From: an uncultured Ancrocorticia sp.
GTDB taxonomy: Bacteria > Actinomycetota > Actinomycetes > Actinomycetales > Actinomycetaceae
Reading direction: 5' to 3'
DNA: 6,327 bases
Assembly (NCBI GenBank): GCA_905373325.1
Contig: CAJPTB010000123.1
Coordinates: 1-6,327, forward strand
Part shown: positions 1 through 6,272 of the stretch, piece after piece
Numbering within the stretch: position 1 is the stretch's first letter
How the letters are laid out: every line of letters starts with the position of its first letter
Translations under genes and position numbers: made by a program
The notes under the pieces: generated by a model
Database searches by the model: none
Told to the model about the DNA's origin: nothing
What the model saw: only the letters and a program-made list of their open reading frames with translations

Positions 1-2
1 CT

Positions 3-473
3 TTTGAGGAGGCCCGCAGCCGAGAGACGCACGATGCGGACGAGCCTCTCGGCGACGAGGTGCAGAGTCCCGGCCCGGGATGGGGCGACGTCGGAAGCGG
101 CCCGCGGCCTTCGCACCGCGACCCCCACCCGATCGGCCAGATCCTCGCCCGCTATGTTCGGGACAAAGGGTGGGGCGAGAGGCTCGAGGTGGCGTCCGTG
201 GCCAGCAGATGGCCTGAGATCGTCGGCCCGACGGTGGCCAAGCACTGCACGGTCGAAGACTTCTCTGACGGCGGACGGCTCACGCTGCGCACGTCGTCGA
301 CGTCGTGGGAAACCCAGATCCGCGCCCTTCAAGCGACTCTTGAAGCGACTCTCGCCAAAGAGGTGGGCGAAGGAGTCGTCAAGGAAATCGTGGTCAAGGG
401 GCCGTCGCAGCCGAGTTGGAAACACGGCCGCTTCTCGGTTCGAGGGCGGGGTCCGCGTGACACGTACGGATGA
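3..473 (+). CDS. DciA-like replicative helicase loader (DUF721), 5'-truncated
   Basis: This is a DUF721 family protein, the family of the DciA replicative-helicase loader, which in many bacteria helps load or activate DnaB at origins. The reading frame is open from position 3 with no start codon before GTG 60, so the gene begins upstream of the window; 156 residues are visible. GTG 60 would leave a disordered Pro/Gly-rich start and is less likely than an upstream start. Seen in the fragment, counting from codon 60: a Pro/Gly-rich linker (1-20), DPHPIGQILARYVRDKGW (21-38), then SRWPEIVGPTVAKHC with Trp at about 51 and the IVG turn, and then a KH-like beta/alpha stretch (LTLRTSSTSWETQIRAL). The C-terminus PSWKHGRFSVRGRGPRDTYG is the typical actinobacterial ending of this family. 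Gene order (before gyrB) also fits. The family assignment is confident; the helicase-loading role is inferred from the family. Confidence 0.88.
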   Translation, partial: FEEARSRETHDADEPLGDEVQSPGPGWGDVGSGPRPSHRDPHPIGQILARYVRDKGWGERLEVASVASRWPEIVGPTVAKHCTVEDFSDGGRLTLRTSSTSWETQIRALQATLEATLAKEVGEGVVKEIVVKGPSQPSWKHGRFSVRGRGPRDTYG

Positions 474-521
474 TGCGCGGGGAACCCTGAGGAAACGTGC
501 ACTAGCACACGTACGGTCAGA

Positions 522-554
522 TTGGTCCATTCATCCCGTGAAGCGCGGTAGAAT
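522..554 (+). promoter_or_regulatory. Candidate gyrB promoter with long spacer
   Basis: TAGAAT at 549-554 is a good match to an actinobacterial -10 element. The best -35-like hexamer upstream is TTGGTC at 522-527, leaving a 21-bp spacer, longer than the usual 16-19 bp; no better hexamer lies at normal spacing. Transcription would start near 560-562, giving a leader of about 97 nt. The assignment is inferred from sequence alone, and the -35 part is weak. Confidence 0.4.
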
Positions 555-558
555 TGCT

Positions 559-584
559 TAGGCCCCTTTGTTGGTGGGGGCCTA
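559..584 (+). repeat. Perfect 8-bp inverted repeat in gyrB leader
   Basis: TAGGCCCC (559-566) and GGGGCCTA (577-584) are exact reverse complements separated by a 10-nt T/G-rich loop. If transcription starts from the candidate -10 at 549-554, the RNA would begin with or just inside this stem. There is no T-run after it, so it does not look like an intrinsic terminator. It could be a 5'-end RNA stabiliser or a DNA operator; which one is unknown. Confidence 0.6.
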
Positions 585-619
585 CCGCAGCGGGGGCAGC
601 GCTTCACACAGGCGTCGTG

Positions 620-661
620 ATGGGCTCCGCATGCTTAGGCGAAGGAGAAACTCAAGCGTGA
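620..661 (+). other. Possible 13-codon upstream ORF overlapping gyrB start
   Basis: ATG 620 opens a short frame reading [13 protein letters not shown] and stopping at TGA 659-661. That stop overlaps the gyrB GTG (658-660) in a GTGA arrangement typical of translational coupling. Only a weak AGG (610-612) precedes it as a ribosome binding site, 7 nt from the ATG. No homology is recognised. It may be chance, so it is listed as a candidate leader peptide and not as an established gene. Confidence 0.25.
641..647 (+). promoter_or_regulatory. gyrB ribosome binding site
   Basis: GAAGGAG at 641-647 sits 10 nt before GTG 658 and decides the gyrB start. The in-frame alternatives upstream (ATG 631, TTG 568) are less likely: ATG 631 would place this Shine-Dalgarno inside the coding sequence, and both would add an Arg-rich stretch unlike GyrB N-termini. 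A CTCC at 625-628 could pair with its GGAG. Confidence 0.75.
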
Positions 662-2721
662 CGACAGACGAAACATCCGCAGAAAACGCGGTCCCCGGAG
701 AGGAAAGCGTCGTCAAAGTCTCAAAAGGCCAGTCCTACGACGCCTCGTCGATCACCGTTCTCGAGGGTCTCGAAGCCGTCCGCAAACGCCCGGGCATGTA
801 CATCGGATCTACAGGCGAGCGCGGACTCCACCACTGCGTATACGAGGTGGTCGACAATTCGGTCGATGAGGCGCTGGCCGGAATCTGCGACCACATCGAG
901 GTGACGATCTTGGCCGACGGCGGCCTGAGGGTGCGCGACAACGGCCGCGGCATCCCGGTGAACGAGCACCCGACGGAGCACAAGCCCGCCGTCGAAGTGG
1001 TCATGACGATCTTGCACGCCGGAGGCAAGTTCGGAAACGGCGGATACGCGGTTTCCGGAGGGCTGCACGGAGTCGGCGTCTCCGTCGTCAACGCCCTTTC
1101 GACCCGAATGGAGACGGAAGTGCGCCGCGACGGCTACGTTTGGCGCATCTCCTTTGAAAACGGCGTCCCGACGGGCCCCCTCGAGCGCGGCGGGCAAACC
1201 GACGAGCACGGAACGACGCAGACGTTCTGGGCCAATCCCGACATCTTCGAAACGACGCACTACGACTTCGAAACCCTGCGCCGCCGCTTCCGGCAGATGG
1301 CCTTCCTCAACAAAGACCTGCGCATCACGCTCACCGACGAACGGCCGACGGCCACCCCCGAAGGCGACGAGGTCGCCGGCGAGACGGGAGAAGGCTCTCC
1401 GACGCCGGGATACCGCAGCGTCTCTTACATGTATTCGGGAGGGCTCCTCGACTACGTCAAGCATCTCAACACGACGAAGAAGGTCGAAGTCGTCCACCCG
1501 GACGTCGTCTACTTCGAAGCGGAGGACCGCGAGAAGCAGATTCAATGCGAGGTCGCGATGCAGTGGACGTCCGCCTACTCGGAGACCCTCAACACCTTCG
1601 CCAATACGATCAACACCACCGAGGGCGGCACCCACGAGGAAGGCTTCCGCTCCGCGCTGACCTCCGTGATCAACAAGTACGCCCGAGACAAAGGGCTGCT
1701 CAAGGACAAGGACCCCAACCTTTCGGGCGACGACATCCGTGAAGGCCTGACGGCCATCATCTCGGTCAAGCTCGGCAACCCGCAGTTCGAGGGCCAAACG
1801 AAGACGAAGCTCGGGAACACCGAGGCGCGGACATTCGTTCAGCAGCAGGTCTATTCGCATCTGACGGACTGGCTCGACATGCATCCGAACGAGGCGAAGG
1901 ACATCATCCGCAAGGCCCTTCAGGCGTTTGCCGCCAGGGCCGCGGCGCGCAAGGCCCGCGAGGCGACGCGTCGCAAAAGCGTGCTCGAATCGGCGTCGAT
2001 GCCCGGCAAGCTCAAGGATTGCACGTCGCGCAACCCGGAAGAGTGCGAGATCTTCATCGTCGAGGGCGATTCTGCGGGAGGCTCGGCCGTCAACGGGCGC
2101 GACCCCGAACACCAGGCGATCATGCCGATTCGCGGGAAAATCCTCAACGTCGAGAAGGCGCGATTGGACCGTGCGCTTTCCTCAGACACGATCCAGGGGC
2201 TCATCACGGCCTTCGGCACGGGCATCGGCGACGAGTTCGACATGGCTAAGCTCCGCTATCACAAGATCGTGTTCATGGCCGACGCCGACGTCGACGGGTC
2301 TCACATCGCAACCTTGCTGCTGACCCTCGTCTACAGATACATGCGCCCCCTCATTGAAGGCGGGCATGTGTACCTTGCGATGCCGCCGCTCTACCGCATC
2401 AAGTGGACGAATGCCGACCACGACTACGTCTTCTCCGATCGCGAGCGTGACGAGAAGCTCGTCGAAGGCAAGGGCAAGGGCCTTCGCCTTCCCCGCGAGG
2501 AAAGCCAACGCATCCAGCGATACAAAGGCTTGGGCGAGATGAACGCCGAAGAGCTGTGGGACACCACGATGAATCCCGAGGCCCGCACCCTCAAACAGGT
2601 TTCGATCGACGACGCCGCGGCGACCGACGAGACCTTCTCCATCCTCATGGGCGAGGACGTCGAGTCTCGCCGAGGCTTCATTCAGCGCAACGCGCACGAC
2701 GTGCGATTCCTCGACATCTAA
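658..2721 (+). CDS. gyrB: DNA gyrase subunit B
   Basis: GyrB is the ATPase subunit of DNA gyrase (type IIA topoisomerase); it works with GyrA to introduce negative supercoils in cytoplasmic DNA. The product is 687 aa from GTG 658, a normal actinobacterial length. The first ~28 residues are a disordered, acidic extension. The GHKL ATPase domain shows [10 protein letters not shown] (catalytic Glu63, Asn67), RDNGRGIP (Asp94) and [15 protein letters not shown] (134-148). The transducer domain carries the QTK loop (380-382) and an acidic/Pro-rich loop at about 229-251. The Toprim domain has EGDSAGG (469-475), [12 protein letters not shown] (490-501) and DADVDGSHI (542-550), giving the metal ligands Glu469, Asp542 and Asp544. 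The C-terminal [10 protein letters not shown] (620-629) contacts GyrA. The short length without the ~170-residue insert of proteobacterial GyrB is expected here. gyrA follows after 12 nt, so the two are almost certainly co-transcribed. GyrB and ParE are close relatives; the gyrA pairing and locus decide for GyrB. Confidence 0.98.
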   Translation: MTTDETSAENAVPGEESVVKVSKGQSYDASSITVLEGLEAVRKRPGMYIGSTGERGLHHCVYEVVDNSVDEALAGICDHIEVTILADGGLRVRDNGRGIPVNEHPTEHKPAVEVVMTILHAGGKFGNGGYAVSGGLHGVGVSVVNALSTRMETEVRRDGYVWRISFENGVPTGPLERGGQTDEHGTTQTFWANPDIFETTHYDFETLRRRFRQMAFLNKDLRITLTDERPTATPEGDEVAGETGEGSPTPGYRSVSYMYSGGLLDYVKHLNTTKKVEVVHPDVVYFEAEDREKQIQCEVAMQWTSAYSETLNTFANTINTTEGGTHEEGFRSALTSVINKYARDKGLLKDKDPNLSGDDIREGLTAIISVKLGNPQFEGQTKTKLGNTEARTFVQQQVYSHLTDWLDMHPNEAKDIIRKALQAFAARAAARKAREATRRKSVLESASMPGKLKDCTSRNPEECEIFIVEGDSAGGSAVNGRDPEHQAIMPIRGKILNVEKARLDRALSSDTIQGLITAFGTGIGDEFDMAKLRYHKIVFMADADVDGSHIATLLLTLVYRYMRPLIEGGHVYLAMPPLYRIKWTNADHDYVFSDRERDEKLVEGKGKGLRLPREESQRIQRYKGLGEMNAEELWDTTMNPEARTLKQVSIDDAAATDETFSILMGEDVESRRGFIQRNAHDVRFLDI

Positions 2722-2730
2722 GGCAAGGAA
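2720..2730 (+). promoter_or_regulatory. gyrA ribosome binding region
   Basis: Two Shine-Dalgarno-like stretches precede GTG 2734: AAGG at 2720-2723, overlapping the gyrB stop codon (10 nt spacing), and AAGGAA at 2725-2730 (about 4 nt spacing from its AGGA core, rather short). Either may be used. Placement across the gyrB stop fits translation by ribosomes finishing gyrB. Confidence 0.55.
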
Positions 2731-2733
2731 CCA

Positions 2734-5322
2734 GTGAGCGAAGACACCGTTTACAATCACGGCCTCATCAAGGGGGTCGACCTCCAGCGCGAGATGGAGA
2801 AGTCGTACCTCGACTACGCAATGTCGGTCATCGTGGGCCGCGCCCTGCCCGACGTGCGCGACGGACTCAAACCCGTGCACAGGCGCGTCATCTATGCGAT
2901 GTACGACGGCGGCTACAGGCCCGACAGCTCGTTTTCGAAGTCGGCGAAGGTGGTCGGCGACGTCATGGGCCACTATCACCCGCACGGCGACGTCGCCATC
3001 TACGACACCGTCGTGCGACTGGTCCAGCCGTGGTCGATGCGCTATCCGCTCGTTGCGGGCCAAGGCAACTTCGGCACGCCCGGCGACCTGGGCGCGGCCG
3101 CACCCAGGTACACCGAGGTGCGGATGGCGCCCCTCGCCATGGAAATGGTGCGCGACATCAAGGAACAGACGGTCGATTTCGAGCCCAACTACGACGGCTC
3201 GCTTCTGGAGCCGACCGTTCTCACGTCGCGCTTCCCAAATCTGCTCGTCAACGGATCCGAAGGCATCGCCGTCGGCATGGCGACGCGGATTCCGCCGCAC
3301 AACCTGCGAGAAGTCGCGGCCGGCGTCCAGTGGTATCTGGAGAACCCCGACGCGACGAAAGAAGAGCTGCTCGCGGCCCTCATCCAGCGGATCAAGGGGC
3401 CTGACTTCCCGACGGGCGCCCTCATCCTCGGAACCCGCGGCATCGAGGACATGTATCGCACCGGCCACGGGTCGATCACCCAGCGGGCGATCGTCGAAGT
3501 GGACGAGATCCACGGCAGGCAGTGCCTCGTCGTCACCGACCTCCCTTATCAGGTCAACCCCGACCGCCTGCTCGACAAGATGGTCGAGGGCATCAAGGAC
3601 GGCCGCCTTCCCGGCATCGCCGACATCCGCGACGAGACTTCGGGGCGCGCCGGCCAGCGCATCGTCGTCGTTCTGAAGAAGGACGCCGTGGCCAAGGTCG
3701 TGCTCAACAACCTGTACAAGCACACCCAGCTTCAGAACAACTTCCCGGCCAACATGCTGGCGCTCGTCGACGGCGTTCCCCGCACGCTCTCCCTCGACGG
3801 CTTCGTTCGCCACTGGGTGACGTTCCAAATGGAGGTCATCCTCCGCCGCACGGAATACAGGCTCGGCGAGGCCCTCAAGCGCCTTCACATACTCGAGGGC
3901 TATCTCAAGGCGCTCGACCAGCTGGACGCCGTCATCGCGCTCATCCGCGGCTCGCAGACGGTCGACCTCGCCCGCACGGGCCTCATGGACCTGCTGGAGA
4001 TCGACGAAGACCAGGCCAATGCGATCCTCGAGATGCAGCTGCGCCGCCTGGCCGCCCTCGAGCGCCAGAAGATCATCGACGAGTACGAGGAGAAGGCCGC
4101 CCTCGTCGCAGACTACAAGGACATCATCGCCAAGCCGGAGCGCCAGCGCGCCATCATCGGCGAGGAGCTCGGCGCCATCGTCGACAAGTACGGAGACGAC
4201 AGGCGCACGACGATCCTTCCCTTCGACGGCGAGATGTCGGTCGAGGACCTCATTCCCGAGGAAGACGTCGTCGTCACCATCACCCGCGGGGGCTTCATCA
4301 AACGCACCAAGACCTCCGAGTATCGCGCTCAGCACCGCGGCGGCAAAGGGATCAAGGGCGCCTCGCTCCGCGGGGACGACGTCGTCGAGCACTTCGACGT
4401 CGGCTCGACCCACGAATGGCATCTCTTCTTCACGAACCTGGGCAGGGTCTATCGAATCAAGGGATATGAAATCCCTGAGGCGGGGCGCGACGCGAAGGGC
4501 CAGCACATTGCGAACCTGCTCGCCTTCCAGCCGGGTGAGACGATCGCCTCGACGATCACGCTCAAGGACTACGACCAGGCGCAGTATCTCGTGCTCGCCA
4601 CGGCAGACGGCCTCGTGAAGAAGACGCGGCTGAGCGACTACGATTCGCCGCGCACCGGCGGTCTCATCGCGATCAAACTCCGTGAGAACGGCAACGGGAC
4701 GGATCATGTCGTGGCTGCCTGCCTGGTCAATGAGGACGACGACCTCCTCCTCGTTTCCCGCAAGGGAATGTCCCTTCGCTTCAAGGCGACGGACGATGCG
4801 CTGAGGCCCATGGGGCGTCCCTCCTCGGGCGTGACGGGAATGAAGTTCCGCGAGGGCGACTCGCTGCTGACAATGAGGGTGGTCAGGGACAACGCGGAGG
4901 TCTTCGTCGTCACAGAGGGCGGGTTCGCCAAGCGGACGTCGGTCGACGAGTATCGGATCCAAGGCCGTGCCGGCTTGGGAATCAAGGTCGCCAAACTCAC
5001 CGAGGAACGGGGAGACCTTGTGGGAGCCCTCGTCACCGAGGGCGAAGACGTCATGGTCATCATGGAATCGGGCAAAGTGATGCGGGCCTCTGCCGCCGAG
5101 GTTTCGAAGACCGGACGCAACACCCAAGGCGTCACTTTCGCCCGTCCCGACGGCGGTGACAGGATCATCGCAATCGCTCGAAACATTGAAACGACGATCG
5201 AAGCGGAGGTCGGGCAGGCCGACGGCGAAGGCGAAAACGCCGCGGACACGGTAGCCTCTGTGGTGGAGGTTTCCACGGAAGCCGCCACAGATCACGCCAA
5301 CCAGGCTGGAGCAACGGAGTAA
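2734..5322 (+). CDS. gyrA: DNA gyrase subunit A
   Basis: GyrA is the DNA-cleaving and DNA-wrapping subunit of gyrase. The product is 862 aa from GTG 2734, full length. The winged-helix domain contains the quinolone-determining region with [10 protein letters not shown] (82-91), where Val87 matches E. coli Ser83 and Asp91 matches Asp87. The catalytic Tyr126 follows Arg125 in AAAPRYTE. The tower and coiled-coil include [18 protein letters not shown], leading to the C-gate. The C-terminal beta-pinwheel carries the GyrA box QHRGGKGI (533-540), which separates it from topoisomerase IV ParC, and a degenerate second copy QGRAGLGI (743-750). The last ~46 residues (817-862) hold 11 Asp/Glu and no Lys/Arg. 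GTG 2734 is chosen because it gives the usual short N-terminus before the family's [18 protein letters not shown]. It forms an operon with gyrB upstream and the DUF3566 gene 3 nt downstream. Confidence 0.98.
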   Translation: MSEDTVYNHGLIKGVDLQREMEKSYLDYAMSVIVGRALPDVRDGLKPVHRRVIYAMYDGGYRPDSSFSKSAKVVGDVMGHYHPHGDVAIYDTVVRLVQPWSMRYPLVAGQGNFGTPGDLGAAAPRYTEVRMAPLAMEMVRDIKEQTVDFEPNYDGSLLEPTVLTSRFPNLLVNGSEGIAVGMATRIPPHNLREVAAGVQWYLENPDATKEELLAALIQRIKGPDFPTGALILGTRGIEDMYRTGHGSITQRAIVEVDEIHGRQCLVVTDLPYQVNPDRLLDKMVEGIKDGRLPGIADIRDETSGRAGQRIVVVLKKDAVAKVVLNNLYKHTQLQNNFPANMLALVDGVPRTLSLDGFVRHWVTFQMEVILRRTEYRLGEALKRLHILEGYLKALDQLDAVIALIRGSQTVDLARTGLMDLLEIDEDQANAILEMQLRRLAALERQKIIDEYEEKAALVADYKDIIAKPERQRAIIGEELGAIVDKYGDDRRTTILPFDGEMSVEDLIPEEDVVVTITRGGFIKRTKTSEYRAQHRGGKGIKGASLRGDDVVEHFDVGSTHEWHLFFTNLGRVYRIKGYEIPEAGRDAKGQHIANLLAFQPGETIASTITLKDYDQAQYLVLATADGLVKKTRLSDYDSPRTGGLIAIKLRENGNGTDHVVAACLVNEDDDLLLVSRKGMSLRFKATDDALRPMGRPSSGVTGMKFREGDSLLTMRVVRDNAEVFVVTEGGFAKRTSVDEYRIQGRAGLGIKVAKLTEERGDLVGALVTEGEDVMVIMESGKVMRASAAEVSKTGRNTQGVTFARPDGGDRIIAIARNIETTIEAEVGQADGEGENAADTVASVVEVSTEAATDHANQAGATE

Positions 5323-5325
5323 TCG

Positions 5326-5841
5326 ATGAGTGAGAAGCCGAAGACGGAGGCCCCGCGCCCCACGAGTGGGCAGGCCGAGGCCGCCGATACCCGCAATACA
5401 GGTTTCAAAGCGGCAGCGGCAAAGGGAAAGGCCGCATTGGGGGCCAAGTTCGCCGCCGACCCCCAACCGAAGCAGTCAGTGGGCATCCGACGGGTGAAGA
5501 TGACGATCTCAAAGATCGATCCCCTGTCGGCCCTCAAGATTGGCTTCATCACATCAGTTGCGATAGGCATCATGATCGTCGTTGCGATGATGATCCTATG
5601 GTTCGTTCTGAACAACATGAAGGTTTTCAGCCAGATCGACGACCTGCTTCAGACCCTCAACCAGCCCGACCTGCTCAGACTCGGCGAGTACCTCGAGTTC
5701 GGGCGGTGGATGAGCTTCGCCGTCATCATCGCCATCATCGACGTCGTGCTTCTGACGGCGATGGCGGCAGTGGGGGCGCTGCTGTACAACCTCATAGCTT
5801 CTCTCGTCGGAGGCCAACGCATAACCGTCACCGACGAATAG
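5326..5841 (+). CDS. DUF3566 membrane protein
   Basis: This is a DUF3566 family protein, conserved immediately after gyrA in actinobacteria (Rv0007 is the Mycobacterium tuberculosis counterpart by position and family). Its biochemical role is not established. It has 171 residues. Residues 1-50 are a hydrophilic, Ala/Lys-rich tail without a signal peptide, probably cytoplasmic. The family core starts near 54 with IRRVKMTISKIDPLSALKIG. Membrane segment 1 is about 72-96, followed by a ~30-residue loop with FSQIDDLLQTLN; segment 2 is about 130-160, ending in the family-typical LLYNLIASLVGG. ATG 5326 is supported by GGAG at 5316-5319, which lies inside the end of gyrA; only 3 nt separate the gyrA stop from this ATG, so translation is probably coupled. 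Two membrane spans with both ends inside is the simplest topology. Confidence 0.9.
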   Translation: MSEKPKTEAPRPTSGQAEAADTRNTGFKAAAAKGKAALGAKFAADPQPKQSVGIRRVKMTISKIDPLSALKIGFITSVAIGIMIVVAMMILWFVLNNMKVFSQIDDLLQTLNQPDLLRLGEYLEFGRWMSFAVIIAIIDVVLLTAMAAVGALLYNLIASLVGGQRITVTDE

Positions 5842-5880
5842 CGAACAGGGTGCCGGAGTTGCGCCTGCTTCCGTGGATTT

Positions 5881-5934
5881 CGACGCCGCCGAACGCGTCG
5901 GCGTCGTCTCGCGGGCTCAGCGGCCCGAGGTTTA
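5881..5934 (+). terminator. Tandem hairpins, possible terminator of the gyr operon
   Basis: CGACGCCG (5881-5888) and CGGCGTCG (5899-5906) form a perfect 8-bp stem. A second stem follows at once: CGGGC (5912-5916) with GCCCG (5923-5927), then AGGTTTA. The T-run is only three long, so intrinsic termination is uncertain, although actinobacterial terminators often lack strong T-tracts. The location, 40 nt after the DUF3566 stop and before the tRNA promoter, fits an operon end. Confidence 0.4.
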
Positions 5935-5966
5935 CTGAGGCACCGCACACATCCCTTGACTTAAGT

Positions 5967-5996
5967 TTGGAAATCGGCGAAACACTGGGGTAATCT
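5967..5996 (+). promoter_or_regulatory. Candidate promoter for tRNA-Ile
   Basis: TTGGAA (5967-5972), an 18-bp spacer and TAATCT (5991-5996) make a reasonable housekeeping promoter, with a start near 6003 and the mature tRNA 5' end at 6019. A better -35 match, TTGACT, lies at 5956-5961, but it is 29 bp from this -10 and no -10 is seen at normal spacing from it. Confidence 0.5.
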
Positions 5997-6018
5997 AGAC
6001 CGGCACCCAGAAGTGCGA

Positions 6019-6092
6019 GGGCCTATAGCTCAGTCGGTTAGAGCGCTTCCCTGATAAGGAAGAGGTCGCTGGTTCGAGTCCAGCTAGGCCCA
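6019..6092 (+). tRNA. tRNA-Ile (anticodon GAT)
   Basis: A complete 74-nt cloverleaf is visible. The acceptor stem GGGCCTA (6019-6025) pairs perfectly with TAGGCCC (6085-6091), with discriminator A6092. The D arm is GCTC/GAGC, the anticodon stem CTTCC/GGAAG encloses loop CTGATAA with anticodon GAT at 6053-6055, and the T arm GCTGG/CCAGC encloses TTCGAGT. The 3' CCA is not encoded. The GAT anticodon reads AUC and AUU isoleucine codons. A promoter lies just upstream, and a small protein gene starts 26 nt downstream on the same strand, probably on the same primary transcript. Confidence 0.98.
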
Positions 6093-6117
6093 CGCAAGAA
6101 CACGGAGGGAATGAATC

Positions 6118-6237
6118 ATGAAGAAGATCGCAGTCACGGCCCTCGCATTCGTTATCGGATATATCGGATGGGTCGGCATTCAAAAGAAGCTTCAGGATCG
6201 GGCAGTCTGGTACGAGGTTTCCGATCCCGTCGAATAG
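6118..6237 (+). CDS. DLW-39-type small membrane-anchored protein
   Basis: ATG 6118 to TAG 6235-6237 encodes exactly 39 residues, beginning MKKIAVTALAFVIGYIGWVG and ending DRAVWYEVSDPVE. The start is backed by GGAGGG at 6104-6109, 8 nt upstream. Length, N-terminal MKK plus one hydrophobic helix (about 4-21), the following basic QKKLQDRA and the acidic Trp-containing tail match the actinobacterial DLW-39 family, found next to the tRNA-Ile/tRNA-Ala genes after gyrA. The family's DLW triplet is here read as AVW: only the Trp is kept. The helix is probably a membrane anchor with the tail on one face of the membrane; no lipobox Cys or signal-peptidase site is seen. The function of the family is unknown to me. 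The gene lies between two tRNA genes and may be processed out of a tRNA-containing transcript. Confidence 0.85.
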   Translation: MKKIAVTALAFVIGYIGWVGIQKKLQDRAVWYEVSDPVE

Positions 6238-6239
6238 TC

Positions 6240-6256
6240 CGGGAAGCACGTTCCTG
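6240..6256 (+). other. Small hairpin between small protein gene and tRNA-Ala
   Basis: CGGGAA (6240-6245) can pair with TTCCTG (6251-6256) through one G-T wobble, closing a 5-nt loop GCACG. It begins 3 nt after the stop codon and ends 16 nt before tRNA-Ala. There is no T-run, so it may be a 3'-end or processing signal and not a terminator; it could also be chance. Confidence 0.3.
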
Positions 6257-6272
6257 TAACTGCTGCCGGCTC

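Noticed and set aside
4..561. A 185-codon plus-strand frame over the DUF721 gene
   Set aside because: Its product is Arg/Ser-rich with no family resemblance, and the overlapping frame encodes a clear DUF721 protein.
559..584. The two arms of the gyrB leader hairpin share the 7-mers of the tRNA-Ile acceptor stem (TAGGCCC and GGGCCTA)
   Set aside because: Because each site is an inverted repeat, a single 7-mer coincidence produces both matches. No other tRNA elements (D, anticodon or T arm) occur around 559-584, so a tRNA remnant is not supported.
568..657. Extended gyrB start at TTG 568 or ATG 631
   Set aside because: The extension would be Arg/Ser-rich and unlike GyrB. The Shine-Dalgarno GAAGGAG at 641-647 is placed for GTG 658.
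474..657. Possible DnaA boxes or part of oriC in the gyrB upstream region
   Set aside because: I searched by eye for TTATCCACA-like or TTGTCCACA-like sites on both strands and saw none. The only partial resemblance (TTGGTCCAT at 522-530) differs at too many positions.
721..2112. A 463-codon minus-strand open frame opposite gyrB
   Set aside because: It is a codon-bias shadow of gyrB, with the same composition artefact and no domain.
2556..3404. A 282-codon plus-strand frame across the gyrB-gyrA junction
   Set aside because: It is a frame-shifted shadow rich in Arg, Ala, Gly and His, and the two gyrase genes account for the whole stretch.
2182..5466. A very long open frame on the minus strand (1094 codons) antisense to gyrB/gyrA
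   Set aside because: It lies opposite the whole gyrA gene, and its translation is a low-complexity mix of Asp, Val, Arg, Leu and Ala typical of the complement of high-GC coding sequence. No recognisable domain is seen, and the sense frames are unmistakable gyrase genes.
5995..6249. A minus-strand 84-codon frame containing GLAGLEPATSSLSGKRSNRL
   Set aside because: This phrase is the well-known spurious translation of a tRNA gene on its opposite strand. The true feature is tRNA-Ile at 6019-6092.
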